Shown here: positions 52,393 to 61,117 of the stretch, in pieces | How the letters are laid out: each line of letters opens with the position of its first letter | Numbering within the stretch: position 1 is the stretch's first letter | Origin: an uncultured Dorea sp. | GTDB taxonomy: Bacteria > Bacillota > Clostridia > Lachnospirales > Lachnospiraceae | DNA: 64,000 nucleotides | Direction of reading: 5' to 3' | Assembly: GCF_934294775.1 (NCBI RefSeq) | Contig: NZ_CAKRAH010000004.1 | Span: forward strand, 1 to 64,000 | Notes under the pieces: generated by a model | Told to the model about the DNA's origin: nothing | Database searches by the model: none | The model's input: the letters and a program-made list of their open reading frames with translations, nothing else | Program-made: the position numbers and the translations under genes

Positions 52393-54834
52393 TTATCCGA
52401 TATACGTATTACCGCTTCCCTGTGTCGTCTGATCCATCTGTTCGTATGGCATACTGTGTTTAACATCTTCGTTCACATTTTCATAAATCACACTTGTCTC
52501 GGTGTATCCGACCAGTATCACTGCTTTCTGCGCATCTGTCATTGCGATGACCGGACGGCCCTGGTTGATAATATAGAGAATCTCTTCTGTCGTACAGCCG
52601 GTCAGGTCATACGCCTTTCCGTCACTGACTTCCCTGATGATATCGATTGGTTTTTCCTGGTTTCTCAACCGCTCTTTGATCGCATTGATCTGATCATCTT
52701 TATCCGTGATCGAATATTGCAGATTACGGTTTCCTCTCTCCCATACATAATTCTGGGATGAATCTGTCACGACTCCGTTATAATCATTCGCCTTCTTGAT
52801 GGCATCTCCCGCTTTGGTATATACACCTTGCATCTCTCCATGTCCGTAGACATAATATTTTTCCGGTGCTTCTTTATCTGAAAATGTAATAGTCTGCGGA
52901 GTTTCAAATAATACCTGCTTTGGATTCAGCACCTTTGGTTCCTTATCTGAGATTCCATCATCATATGTCAGTCTTACCTGTGTTCCCTTAAGTTCTGTAG
53001 CATATGTCTCAAGCGTAATATTACTTTCATTCTTCTGTGCATTGTTGGTGATATAATCCGGCAGTGTTCCGGTATAAGTATCATTTTCCTTTACTGCACG
53101 CTCCAGCGTGATCATATCTTCTTCAAATGATGCATTTAAAATATAAATCCCATCTCTTTGATACTCTTTGATCACTTTTCCTTTTTTACTTCGGATCTCC
53201 AGCTTGTACATTGGAACGGTCGTCTCTCCAGATACAGTCTTGCCAAGATCATCGGTCTTTGCCGTACCATATACAAAATCACCTCGGATGAATCCAAGTG
53301 GACGTATGCATTCTCCTGCTCCACACTGAACGGTTTGCTTCTTTCCTGTATCAACATTCAGAATGACAATTCTCGTTGCTGTTCCAACTTCTCCATTCGC
53401 CTGATATGCAATCATACTGCCATCTTTTGAGACCACATACTGCTGTGCATCCAGACCTCTTACAAGTACCGATTTTTCATCCTGCTCTACATCATACTGA
53501 TATAATGTTCCATCAACCATGGTATATAACATATCTGTACCTGCATCATAATAAGACATTTCTCCCAGTTCGTTTATCGCATTGGCATAGGATTTATTCG
53601 TTGAGATAAATACCTTCTCTTCTACTGAGTTCTTCTCAATATCGAAGTAATAAACTGCAACCCCTACTTCTCCCTCATGTTCACCCCGGTTCATATAACC
53701 AGATACCATAAAGCTTGTATTTCCCTTTGCATCTATACTCAGAAGTTTGATCTTATGATTTGCCACCAGATTTCTCACATCCGTGTTCTCCGAATCCGCA
53801 AACCCGAATACCATGGATAACTCATCCGAGTCTTTATTGTAGCACCAGAGTTCATTGGCCTCTACAAATGCCACAATGGATCCATCCTTGTTCACCAGAT
53901 ACGGAAGATCTGATGATGCAATTCCAAGAATGACTCCTTTTTCATTCAGCACCTTTTGAGATGCATCAAAGATCTGATCCATGGTCCGGTCGTAATCCAG
54001 CAGATAAGCTTTCTGTGCATCTGCAATGTAACGTACGCGGAAGAACTCTTTCACTGCATAGCGGTCTGTTTCATTTTCTTCCCCTGTACATCTGACTCTG
54101 TACTGAAGCTGTACGGAAATACAGGTACTGTTCATTTCTTTAATATTCCAACGTTCCCCGTTTTCCACCTGCGGTTTCAGGCTTCCCCATGTCACATGTT
54201 CATAATCGGAATTAATCGTCACATGCTGAAATGTCGTGTTGTCCGCATCTTCTGTTGGTTCCAGTGCTGCGCCGACTCCGGCATTTTCCACTTTTCCAAG
54301 TGCATTCTCGTGATAGTTACTGATATAATTCAGACATTCTGCAGCATTCGCACTTTGTCCGTCTGCGATTCTTGTATAATAATAAACCGGATCTGCTCCT
54401 TTTCGGTTCAGGCGGATTTCAAGAACCCGTTCTTCATCCATTACATTTTCACCGCTCAGATCAAGTTCGAACTCTCTTCCTATCTTCTGGATCTTCTGGC
54501 TCGCTATCTCGCTTGTTCCATCCAGCGAATATACCTTATAACTTCCTCCCGTAAATTTATTGCCGAACGATTCTACTTTTACATCCAGCTTCTGGTCTGA
54601 AACCGGTGTGATCGTGTCATGCATAGAAGATACATCCATACGTTTTGCATATCCTGATAATGTATTAATGTTAAATCCTCCATACGAAAACGAAATCTGT
54701 GGAAATGTTGCAGCCCCCATATCAGCTGTCATATTGTCATTTCCTTTATTCGCCAAATAGCTGAATATAAATACTGCGATGATAAACACCACAACTAAAA
54801 TTCCTGCATTTTTCAAACGTTTTTTTAATGTCAT
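52393..54834 (-). CDS. Large membrane-anchored propeller-like protein, function unknown
   Basis: 813 residues. One N-terminal membrane helix (about 11-29) leads to a large extracytoplasmic region. Residues about 300-560 have repeated short strands with motifs such as DLPYLVNKDGSIVAFVEANELWCYNKDS and AQQYVVSKDGSMIAYQANGEV, resembling WD40/TolB-like propellers. The C-terminal about 110 residues (LTGCTTEEILYIINQGRPVIAMTD, AVILVGYTETSVIYEN) resemble the end of a C39-like peptidase fold, but the usual Gly-His before the Val-rich strand is replaced by Gln-Lys-Ala. I do not recognise the whole protein. It follows the methyltransferase gene on the same strand. Confidence 0.6.
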   Translation of the reverse strand: MTLKKRLKNAGILVVVFIIAVFIFSYLANKGNDNMTADMGAATFPQISFSYGGFNINTLSGYAKRMDVSSMHDTITPVSDQKLDVKVESFGNKFTGGSYKVYSLDGTSEIASQKIQKIGREFELDLSGENVMDEERVLEIRLNRKGADPVYYYTRIADGQSANAAECLNYISNYHENALGKVENAGVGAALEPTEDADNTTFQHVTINSDYEHVTWGSLKPQVENGERWNIKEMNSTCISVQLQYRVRCTGEENETDRYAVKEFFRVRYIADAQKAYLLDYDRTMDQIFDASQKVLNEKGVILGIASSDLPYLVNKDGSIVAFVEANELWCYNKDSDELSMVFGFADSENTDVRNLVANHKIKLLSIDAKGNTSFMVSGYMNRGEHEGEVGVAVYYFDIEKNSVEEKVFISTNKSYANAINELGEMSYYDAGTDMLYTMVDGTLYQYDVEQDEKSVLVRGLDAQQYVVSKDGSMIAYQANGEVGTATRIVILNVDTGKKQTVQCGAGECIRPLGFIRGDFVYGTAKTDDLGKTVSGETTVPMYKLEIRSKKGKVIKEYQRDGIYILNASFEEDMITLERAVKENDTYTGTLPDYITNNAQKNESNITLETYATELKGTQVRLTYDDGISDKEPKVLNPKQVLFETPQTITFSDKEAPEKYYVYGHGEMQGVYTKAGDAIKKANDYNGVVTDSSQNYVWERGNRNLQYSITDKDDQINAIKERLRNQEKPIDIIREVSDGKAYDLTGCTTEEILYIINQGRPVIAMTDAQKAVILVGYTETSVIYENVNEDVKHSMPYEQMDQTTQGSGNTYIG

Positions 54835-54850
54835 CTATACTCCCTCTTTA

Positions 54851-56023
54851 TTAATCTTCGTCCGGCTTTTCTTCTACTGCATAGCCATCCAGCAGTCTGC
54901 CCAAAGTCGGTGTCACTCTAAGTGCCGCTTCACATCTGCGGATCGCATCGTCTCCTTGTCCCTTTTTCTTTTTATTTTTCACTGCCCGGATCAGGATATT
55001 CTTTGGCGTATGCTCCATATCTATGAATTCCAGAATCTGCGCCGTATATCCTTCCCGTTCCAGATATTCTGCCCTTAACCCGTCTGTGATCAGGGCCGCC
55101 ATACGTTCTTTTAAGAGACCGTACTTTAATATTGGTTCCAGTACTTCATTTTTAATCTGCCGGTTCAGTTCATGCTGGCAGCATGGCACAGATAAGATTA
55201 CCTTTGCATCCCATCCAACAGCTTTTGCCAGCGCATAATCCGTGGCGGTATCGCAGGCATGTAATGTCACCACCATGTCTACTTTATTCACACCTGTATA
55301 GTCTGCGATGTCTCCTTCTAAGAACTTTAACTTCTCATATCCATATTTTTCACTTAATTCATTGCAGTGACGGATGACGTCTTTTTTCAGATCCAGACCT
55401 ATAATTCTTATGTCATATGATTTTAGTTCATGCAGATAATAATACATGGCAAATGTCAGGTAAGATTTCCCACATCCAAAGTCCAGGATCGTAAGCTCTC
55501 TGTCCTTATCAAGTTCCGGCAGAATGTCTTCGATAAACTCAAGAAAACGGTTAATCTGACGGAATTTGTCGAATTTGGCATGCACGATCTTTCCTTCCTG
55601 TGTCATAACCCCGAGATCCTGCAGAAATGGTACCGGAATTCCTTCCTCCAGCACATATTTTTTCTTTCTGTCATGACTCATATTGATCTTTTTTCTGTCA
55701 CCTTTTTTTAGTTTGCTTTTTATCGTAACTTTCCCTTTTTTACTTATCAGAACACTGTAACTGCATCCTTGTGTATCAAGCTGCATCTGTTTCATATTTT
55801 CCATATGTTCCAGCAGTTTTTCACAGGCTTTTTCTACCTCCATATTTTCATGAAATGCCTGGTTATTTTGAAAAGATTCTAACTGAAAAAGCAGTGTATC
55901 CTTCTTTAAAATGGGTCTTACTTTTACTTTTTGTATTGCATCTTTATTCCTTGGATTGCTTAATGTTGCAGAAATAAAGTCTATATTTAGATTTTCCTGT
56001 AATAATTTTCTTAATTCATCCAT
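54851..56023 (-). CDS. Class I SAM-dependent methyltransferase (Methyltransf_32 type)
   Basis: 390 residues. An N-terminal domain of about 130 residues, including a basic KSKLKKGDRKKINMSHDRKKKY stretch typical of RNA-binding, is followed by a Rossmann methyltransferase: motif I LTILDFGCGKSYLTF, acidic end IIGLDLKKD, and motif IV-like VVTLHACDTATDYALA. SVPCCQHELN is characteristic of this group. The substrate is unknown; RNA is a guess. It lies between the sensor kinase (after the repeat array) and the 813-residue protein. Confidence 0.8.
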   Translation of the reverse strand: MDELRKLLQENLNIDFISATLSNPRNKDAIQKVKVRPILKKDTLLFQLESFQNNQAFHENMEVEKACEKLLEHMENMKQMQLDTQGCSYSVLISKKGKVTIKSKLKKGDRKKINMSHDRKKKYVLEEGIPVPFLQDLGVMTQEGKIVHAKFDKFRQINRFLEFIEDILPELDKDRELTILDFGCGKSYLTFAMYYYLHELKSYDIRIIGLDLKKDVIRHCNELSEKYGYEKLKFLEGDIADYTGVNKVDMVVTLHACDTATDYALAKAVGWDAKVILSVPCCQHELNRQIKNEVLEPILKYGLLKERMAALITDGLRAEYLEREGYTAQILEFIDMEHTPKNILIRAVKNKKKKGQGDDAIRRCEAALRVTPTLGRLLDGYAVEEKPDED

Positions 56024-56134
56024 AATACTATATTGTAATGTTTTTTAGACAAGAGCGCAAGTGGAGTATTCGTCATTTTTACCAATAAATGCGTGGTTTT
56101 TTCAGGAATATAAACAATTGCAAATTATCACAGT

Positions 56135-56255
56135 GGGGACGGGGGTTTTTTAAAAAGGGACGGGGGTAAATGCAATTAGGGACGGAGGTTTTTTTAAAAA
56201 GGGACGGGGGTAAATGCAATTAGGGACGGAGGTTTTTTTAAAATCCCCCGTCCCC
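56135..56255. repeat. Tandem GGGACGGGG repeat array (REP-like), locus 6
   Basis: Three tandem units of about 44 bases: GGGACGGRGGTTTTTTTAAA, AAGGGACGGGGG and TAAATGCAATTA, the last closed by ATCCCCCGTCCCC. Units two and three are nearly identical. The array ends two bases from the sensor-kinase stop codon and fills the gap to the methyltransferase gene. Confidence 0.92.
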
Positions 56256-56257
56256 TT

Positions 56258-58882
56258 TTAGACTTCACTTGGAAATGTAATTGTCACTTTGAATAGATCT
56301 CCATCCAGATACAGCTCGAATTTTCCTCCCTGCATCTCTGTCAGAGACTGCGCAATAGAAAGTCCAAGACCGCTTCCTTCTGTGCTTCTTGATACATCCC
56401 CTCTGATGAAACGCTCTGTCAGTTCGTCTGCCGGGATATTCAGCGGCTGTTCTGATATATTTTTTAGACTGAAATATGCTTTTCCGTTTTCTTTCCAGAG
56501 ATCCGCATACACACGGGTTCCTTTCATTGCATACTTTGCCGCATTATTATAAATATTGGACAGTACTCTCCAGAGTCTCCTTCCGTCCGCCTGGATTATA
56601 ACTTCTTCCTTCGGAAGATTCAGTACCTCTTTAAGCTCTCTTGCCAGGAATTTTTCCGCAAATTCCCCACTCGTCTGCTGGATCATTTCCACCAGATTAA
56701 TGTTCATGAATTCCAGTGTGATATTTCCGGAGCTTACTTTTGAAGCTTCCACTACATCTTCTGTCAATGTCTTAAGGCGCTGTGATTTCTGCTCCAGTAC
56801 TTCTATATATCTTTGAATCTTCGGATCTTCAAAATTCTCCTGTTTTAACAGCTCTACATAATTTATGATCGATGTAAGCGGTGTCTTAATATCATGCGAT
56901 ACATTTGTGATCAGATCTGTCTTCAGACGTTCACTTTTCATGTTCTTTGCCAGCGCCGTATCCAGACCTTCCCCGATTGAATTGATCTGTTCTGCCATCT
57001 CAAGCTGTTCTTCTTTCAACCCCTGTATCGGTATCTGATAATCAACTTCACCTCCGGCAATCCTGTCAATTCCAGTCTTGATCTGCCCGATTCCTTTTGC
57101 CCGTTCTACCAGATAGATGAACACTGCCACATCCAGACCAAAGAGAAGTACTGTCATTGGATTTGCAGGCAAAAGGGTATCATTTACAGCCCAGTATATG
57201 AACAGATAACAGCTCCAGTGTAATATAAAAAACACCGCAAATCCTATAATTGTCTTCCACAGGAAACGTATATTTCTGTATATATCTCTCAGAAATACCA
57301 GGCCCCATCTGAGAATGCTGTTCTTCCATACAGTTTTGGCCTTTATCCGCCGTACCAGGCTCAGATATCCCCACAGAAACATCGCACAGGTAAATGCCGC
57401 CAGCAGACATCCCGCCAACAATTCCGGTAGATACTGCGTGCTATTATTCACTGCCGGTACCATAAATCTTAATCTATCGGTATCCGTCTCTGTCAGAAAG
57501 TCAAATCTGGTACCCAGAACCGCCGGTACCGCCCATATCATAATTACAAGCAGCGCCGCCAGCTCTGTCTTCATACGATCGAATCCGTTCATATGGATTT
57601 CTTCATTTTTCGGAACTTTTCCGGCACCGATCGTCAGCATGATAAGAACCGCAAAGTACGCAGCCAGAGCTCCCACTCCAAGGATTCCTATCATCTTTGT
57701 CTTTGTACCGTATTTTGCAAATATATGACTCTGTTCATAAAAATTATCCTTTACCGGATAGGATGTATCTACTGCTGTCGCATAGATATAATTCTTGGCA
57801 TCCACATAATAAGGCATCGATGATTTCCACTCCTGCGCCTGGGAATCTTCTTTATTTATCTTTTTAATATTGCTCTCATAACCCGAAAGCTGGGGACGTA
57901 TAATCATATATTTTCCGGATTTTTTGAGTGCTTTTAGATTTTCCGCATAATCAGCAAAATTACTGTATGCTTTCTTGTTCGTATACACGACATTTTTATC
58001 CAGGTCTATATACATATATGTAAGATTCGTATTTCCTTCTTTATAGGTATCCTGATTCACCATATGCGAATCAATATCGTAATATATATTTCTGACTGCG
58101 CTTTCAATCTTTTCGTATACTTCATTTAACTTTCCGTTCCATTGTTCTGAATTATTCACAAGCTCAAGAACGGTCTGCCCGCTTGCCGTCTTATATTCAC
58201 CAAGGAGTCTTACACCATCATAATTCCAACAGTTAATATAAACAATTTTTCCTTCCTTATCCTGAAGTCCGCGGAATTTTAATTCATTGCTTCCGCCTTC
58301 TTCATCATATTTACCCTGCTTTAATTCTGCCAGTATTTCATCTGCGGAACTATCACCGGTTACAACAAATGATAACTCTCCCCGGTCAATCATAGCTTTG
58401 AATTCCTGATATTTATAATAGTGATACGTTCCCTGTGAACGCTTGCATACGATAATCCCGTCTTTATTCTTAAGTTTCTGTAATTCCGAGTCGTAATCAT
58501 CCGTGGTTGAGATCAGTTTTCCCCATTCATAGAGGTCATTCAGCCGGTAGGATAATCCGCTTGTATCTTTTCCCGATATCGTTCCATTATCTACATAACC
58601 CGGCACATCTACGACTTTATCCGCATCGTATGTTCCATTTTTCCCATACAGACTCAGATATCGGACTTCTTCGAGTACATTTTCATTCGCCAGCTCTACT
58701 TCTTTTAAGAAACTATCTGAGTTCTCATATACTTTTGCCGAATCAAGTGCAAATAGTTCCTGTGTCAGAATTGGGTAACGGCTCACCCATAAGCAGCAGA
58801 TTGCTATCAGTATGGCAAGGATATGCGCCGCTATCACTAAAATGACCTTCGCCGGCCAAGTACGGTACCACTTGTATTTCAT
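56258..58882 (-). CDS. Large sensor histidine kinase with extracytoplasmic domain
   Basis: 874 residues. One N-terminal helix (about 12-34), an extracytoplasmic region of about 360 residues, then a cluster of about six membrane helices (about 395-610), a HAMP-like linker, HisKA (LITNVSHDIKTPLTSIINYVELL) and HATPase (NIYNNAAKYAMKGT, then RSTEGSGLGLSIAQSL). The multi-helix bundle before the HAMP region is unusual and may be a transport- or partner-sensing module. The signal is unknown. Pairs with the response regulator 30 bases upstream. Confidence 0.88.
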   Translation of the reverse strand: MKYKWYRTWPAKVILVIAAHILAILIAICCLWVSRYPILTQELFALDSAKVYENSDSFLKEVELANENVLEEVRYLSLYGKNGTYDADKVVDVPGYVDNGTISGKDTSGLSYRLNDLYEWGKLISTTDDYDSELQKLKNKDGIIVCKRSQGTYHYYKYQEFKAMIDRGELSFVVTGDSSADEILAELKQGKYDEEGGSNELKFRGLQDKEGKIVYINCWNYDGVRLLGEYKTASGQTVLELVNNSEQWNGKLNEVYEKIESAVRNIYYDIDSHMVNQDTYKEGNTNLTYMYIDLDKNVVYTNKKAYSNFADYAENLKALKKSGKYMIIRPQLSGYESNIKKINKEDSQAQEWKSSMPYYVDAKNYIYATAVDTSYPVKDNFYEQSHIFAKYGTKTKMIGILGVGALAAYFAVLIMLTIGAGKVPKNEEIHMNGFDRMKTELAALLVIMIWAVPAVLGTRFDFLTETDTDRLRFMVPAVNNSTQYLPELLAGCLLAAFTCAMFLWGYLSLVRRIKAKTVWKNSILRWGLVFLRDIYRNIRFLWKTIIGFAVFFILHWSCYLFIYWAVNDTLLPANPMTVLLFGLDVAVFIYLVERAKGIGQIKTGIDRIAGGEVDYQIPIQGLKEEQLEMAEQINSIGEGLDTALAKNMKSERLKTDLITNVSHDIKTPLTSIINYVELLKQENFEDPKIQRYIEVLEQKSQRLKTLTEDVVEASKVSSGNITLEFMNINLVEMIQQTSGEFAEKFLARELKEVLNLPKEEVIIQADGRRLWRVLSNIYNNAAKYAMKGTRVYADLWKENGKAYFSLKNISEQPLNIPADELTERFIRGDVSRSTEGSGLGLSIAQSLTEMQGGKFELYLDGDLFKVTITFPSEV

Positions 58883-58912
58883 CGTGTCTCCTTTCTACTG
58901 TCAGAACTTTTC

Positions 58913-59605
58913 TTACATTTTTTCAATCTTATAGCCAACGCCCCATACCACTTTCAGATAGCGCGGCTCTTTTGGATTGATCTCTATCTTTTCCCTGATA
59001 TGACGGATATGTACTGCCACCGTATTATCCACCCCGATTGCATCCTCGTTCCAGATATTTTCATATATCTGATCAATGGAAAATACCTTTCCCTGATTCT
59101 TCATCAGCAGTAACAGGATATTATATTCTATCGGTGTCAGCTTCACCGGCTCGCCGTCTACGGTCACTTCCTTCTGGTCATCGTTGATCATCAGTCCGCC
59201 AACCGTATAGATTGCCTGATTTTCCTGTGTCACAGAACTTCCAAGCTGTGTATAGCGTCTTAACTGGGACTTCACTCTTGCAGTCAGCTCTAATGGATTG
59301 AACGGCTTCGTAACATAATCATCTGCACCCACATTTAACCCCAGTATCTTATCTGCGTCTTCTGATTTTGCAGATAAGATGATGATTGGCATATTTTCAT
59401 TTTCCCTGATCTTTAATGTGGTTCTTATTCCGTCCAGCTTTGGCATCATTACATCTATGATCAGAAGGTCTACTTTTTCACTTTTCATTACCTTCAACAC
59501 TTCTTCTCCATCATATGCTTTCAGGATCCGGTACCCTTCCTGCGATAAATAGATTTCTATCGCTTCTACAATTTCTTTATCATCATCACATACCAGTATG
59601 TTATA
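58913..59605 (-). CDS. OmpR-family response regulator
   Basis: 230 residues with the start at 59605 (AAAGGAGAG upstream); an in-frame ATG at 59635 overlaps that ribosome site. Receiver: VCDDDKEIVEAI, phosphorylated Asp in LLIIDVMMPKLDG, VGADDYVTKPFNP. OmpR winged helix: VKLTPIEYNILLLLMKNQGKVFSIDQIYENIW. First gene of the operon with the large sensor kinase. Confidence 0.93.
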   Translation of the reverse strand, partial: YNILVCDDDKEIVEAIEIYLSQEGYRILKAYDGEEVLKVMKSEKVDLLIIDVMMPKLDGIRTTLKIRENENMPIIILSAKSEDADKILGLNVGADDYVTKPFNPLELTARVKSQLRRYTQLGSSVTQENQAIYTVGGLMINDDQKEVTVDGEPVKLTPIEYNILLLLMKNQGKVFSIDQIYENIWNEDAIGVDNTVAVHIRHIREKIEINPKEPRYLKVVWGVGYKIEKM

Positions 59606-59874
59606 CATTTCTTTTTTCTCTCCTTTAAGATACATTCAGACATTCTCTAATATCACTATACAAGAATAACAGGTATTTTTTAAGGTCTGATACGGTAAAT
59701 TCTTAAGATATTCTGAAAATGATTAGATTTTGCCCAAATATGAAATTCCATTTTTTTCGGATTTTGGAGTTTTATATTATATTACAAGGTAATTTTTCTA
59801 AATATATATTTTCTTATTCTTTCCTGTAGTCTGCGTAAATATCAAACTAATAAACCAGAAGGAAGAGGAATACT

Positions 59875-60243
59875 ATGAATACTATGAATACAATGCATGA
59901 ACCAGAAATAGAATATCTAATCCGCTCTCTCGGAATTGGCGCTACATACAGAGGCTTTGGATATCTAATATACGGAACAAAACTTTGTCTTTCTGACGAC
60001 AACTACCTCCTGTTTGTCAGCAAGTATCTCTATCCCGATATTGCGAAGCACTATAATACTTCCTGTTATAGCGTGGAGCGTAATATACGGACTGTGATTA
60101 AAGTATGCTGGGAGCATGGCAACAAGCATCTGCTTGAAAAGATTGCTCTCCGACCTCTTTATGACCGCCCTACTTCTGGCGAATTTTTTGACATTATCAC
60201 AGCTCATTTACGCACACTTTCTTTGGCTGCCAAGCCTGCTTAA
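59875..60243 (+). CDS. Stand-alone Spo0A C-terminal DNA-binding domain protein
   Basis: 122 residues. Residues about 10-118 match the Spo0A effector domain: LIRSLGIGATYRGFGYLIYG, LYPDIAKHYNT, the recognition helix region VERNIRTVIKVCWEHGN, and PTSGEFFDIITAHLR. The receiver domain of Spo0A is absent; GAGG lies 7 bases before the ATG, so it starts here. Without a receiver it cannot be controlled by phosphorylation and could compete for or modulate Spo0A boxes. It lies alone on the plus strand, just before the putative small RNA genes. Confidence 0.88.
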   Translation: MNTMNTMHEPEIEYLIRSLGIGATYRGFGYLIYGTKLCLSDDNYLLFVSKYLYPDIAKHYNTSCYSVERNIRTVIKVCWEHGNKHLLEKIALRPLYDRPTSGEFFDIITAHLRTLSLAAKPA

Positions 60244-60303
60244 TGATCTCTTTTCAGGTTTTTCATTTTTACTTAAGATTTTTTCGAATTCTTTAATTCT
60301 TTT

Positions 60304-60421
60304 AACATACTTTAGACATATTTGTCTCTTATACTTAATGTCAGATAGTTGATAAACAACAACTATCACCCCCCTCATAAAGTAAAACACCGAACTCACT
60401 CTTTCGGTGTATACTTTACTC
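60304..60421 (+). ncRNA. Putative C-rich small RNA, copy 1, with promoter block
   Basis: AACATACTTT (60304-60313), 16 bases, TATACT (60330-60335) resemble a promoter. The RNA (from about 60341) would have a 5' hairpin GATAGTTG/CAACTATC (60344-60351, 60360-60367), an unpaired ACCCCCCTCATAA (60368-60380), and a 3' hairpin in which AGTAAA (60381-60386) pairs with TTTACT (60415-60420) around ACACCGAA/TTCGGTGT. A paralogue with the same architecture lies at 60986-61103. The C-rich stretch could pair with GA-rich ribosome sites. The strand is inferred from the promoter-like block. Confidence 0.55.
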
Positions 60422-60450
60422 TCATTCCTTTAGTAATTATAACAACAACA

Positions 60451-60480
60451 AAAAAACTCTCCTGTATGGAGAGTTTTTTT
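60451..60480. terminator. Strong bidirectional terminator
   Basis: AACTCTCC (60455-60462) pairs with GGAGAGTT (60468-60475), with A6 before and T7 after. It ends the small RNA/Spo0A-like unit on the plus strand and the cupin gene on the minus strand. Confidence 0.92.
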
Positions 60481-60552
60481 GTTGCATAAAGTTCTTTTAT
60501 CAAATACCAGCAAGTCCAGGGCACTGTCCCGGACCAACTCTTCTGATCCTCC

Positions 60553-60882
60553 TTAAAATACTACAACCAGCAGCATCTTAAACTGTTCTTTTCCATGTAC
60601 TGCATGTGGGTGCTTTGCAGGCATTACAATGGACTCGCCTTCATGTAATTCATATTTCTGTCCATCGATCGTAATCTCGCCAACTCCGTCCAGACATGTT
60701 ACAAATGCATCCCCGCCGGATTCATGTGTACTGATTTCTTCTCCTTTGTCGAATGAGAATAAGGTTACACTCAGTGCATCATTCTGTGCCAGTGTCTTGC
60801 TGACTACCTGTCCTTCCTGATATGCTACCTGGTTTTTTAATACTACTACTTCTGCTTTACTGATATTTTTGATCATGCTCAT
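60553..60882 (-). CDS. Cupin-domain protein
   Basis: 109 residues forming one cupin barrel. Motif 1 resembles STHESGGDAFVTCLDGVGEITIDG and motif 2 GESIVMPAKHPHAVHG; histidines at the usual metal-binding places suggest a metal site, though the enzyme activity, if any, is unknown. It is flanked by the two putative small RNA genes on the opposite strand. Confidence 0.88.
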   Translation of the reverse strand: MSMIKNISKAEVVVLKNQVAYQEGQVVSKTLAQNDALSVTLFSFDKGEEISTHESGGDAFVTCLDGVGEITIDGQKYELHEGESIVMPAKHPHAVHGKEQFKMLLVVVF

Positions 60883-60985
60883 GCCTTATCGTTCCTTTCT
60901 TGATTCTCTCCATATAGCTTACTATAATACTTTTTCCCCTTCCCCAATGTGGTTTTAACAACAAAAACGATAATTTTATAAATTG

Positions 60986-61103
60986 AACATACTTTCATCA
61001 CATTTTCTGATTATAATACGTTCAGATAGTTGGATAACAACTATCGCCCCCCTCATAAAGTAAAAGGCCGCCGGGAGGAAACTTCCGGCGGCCAGCTTTA
61101 CTG
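60986..61103 (+). ncRNA. Putative C-rich small RNA, copy 2, with promoter block
   Basis: AACATACTTT (60986-60995), 16 bases, TATAAT (61012-61017), the same spacing as copy 1. 5' hairpin GATAGTTG/CAACTATC (61025-61032, 61038-61045), unpaired GCCCCCCTCATAA (61046-61058), then AGTAAA (61059-61064) pairing with TTTACT (61097-61102) around GGCCGCCGG/CCGGCGGCC. The inner hairpin differs completely from copy 1 but keeps its pairing, which argues for a structured RNA. Its 3' end is convergent with the membrane-protein gene. Confidence 0.6.
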
Positions 61104-61117
61104 TCCTGATATTTCAG

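Noticed and set aside
56135..56255. CRISPR-like array
   Set aside because: Units are directly adjacent with identical internal sequence and no variable spacers, and there are no cas genes in the window.
60208..60399. Minus-strand frame of 63 codons over small RNA copy 1 (MRGVIVVVYQLSD when read from the internal ATG)
   Set aside because: Copy 2 read the same way keeps only the first few residues and then diverges, while the paired structure and the plus-strand promoter-like block are conserved. A small toxin gene was considered but the protein reading is not conserved.
60514..60534. Palindrome GTCCAGGGCACTGTCCCGGAC near the cupin gene
   Set aside because: It shares only GGGCA and CTGTCCC with the REP-like arms and lacks the core and spacing; there is no T-run, so it is neither a clear repeat copy nor a terminator.
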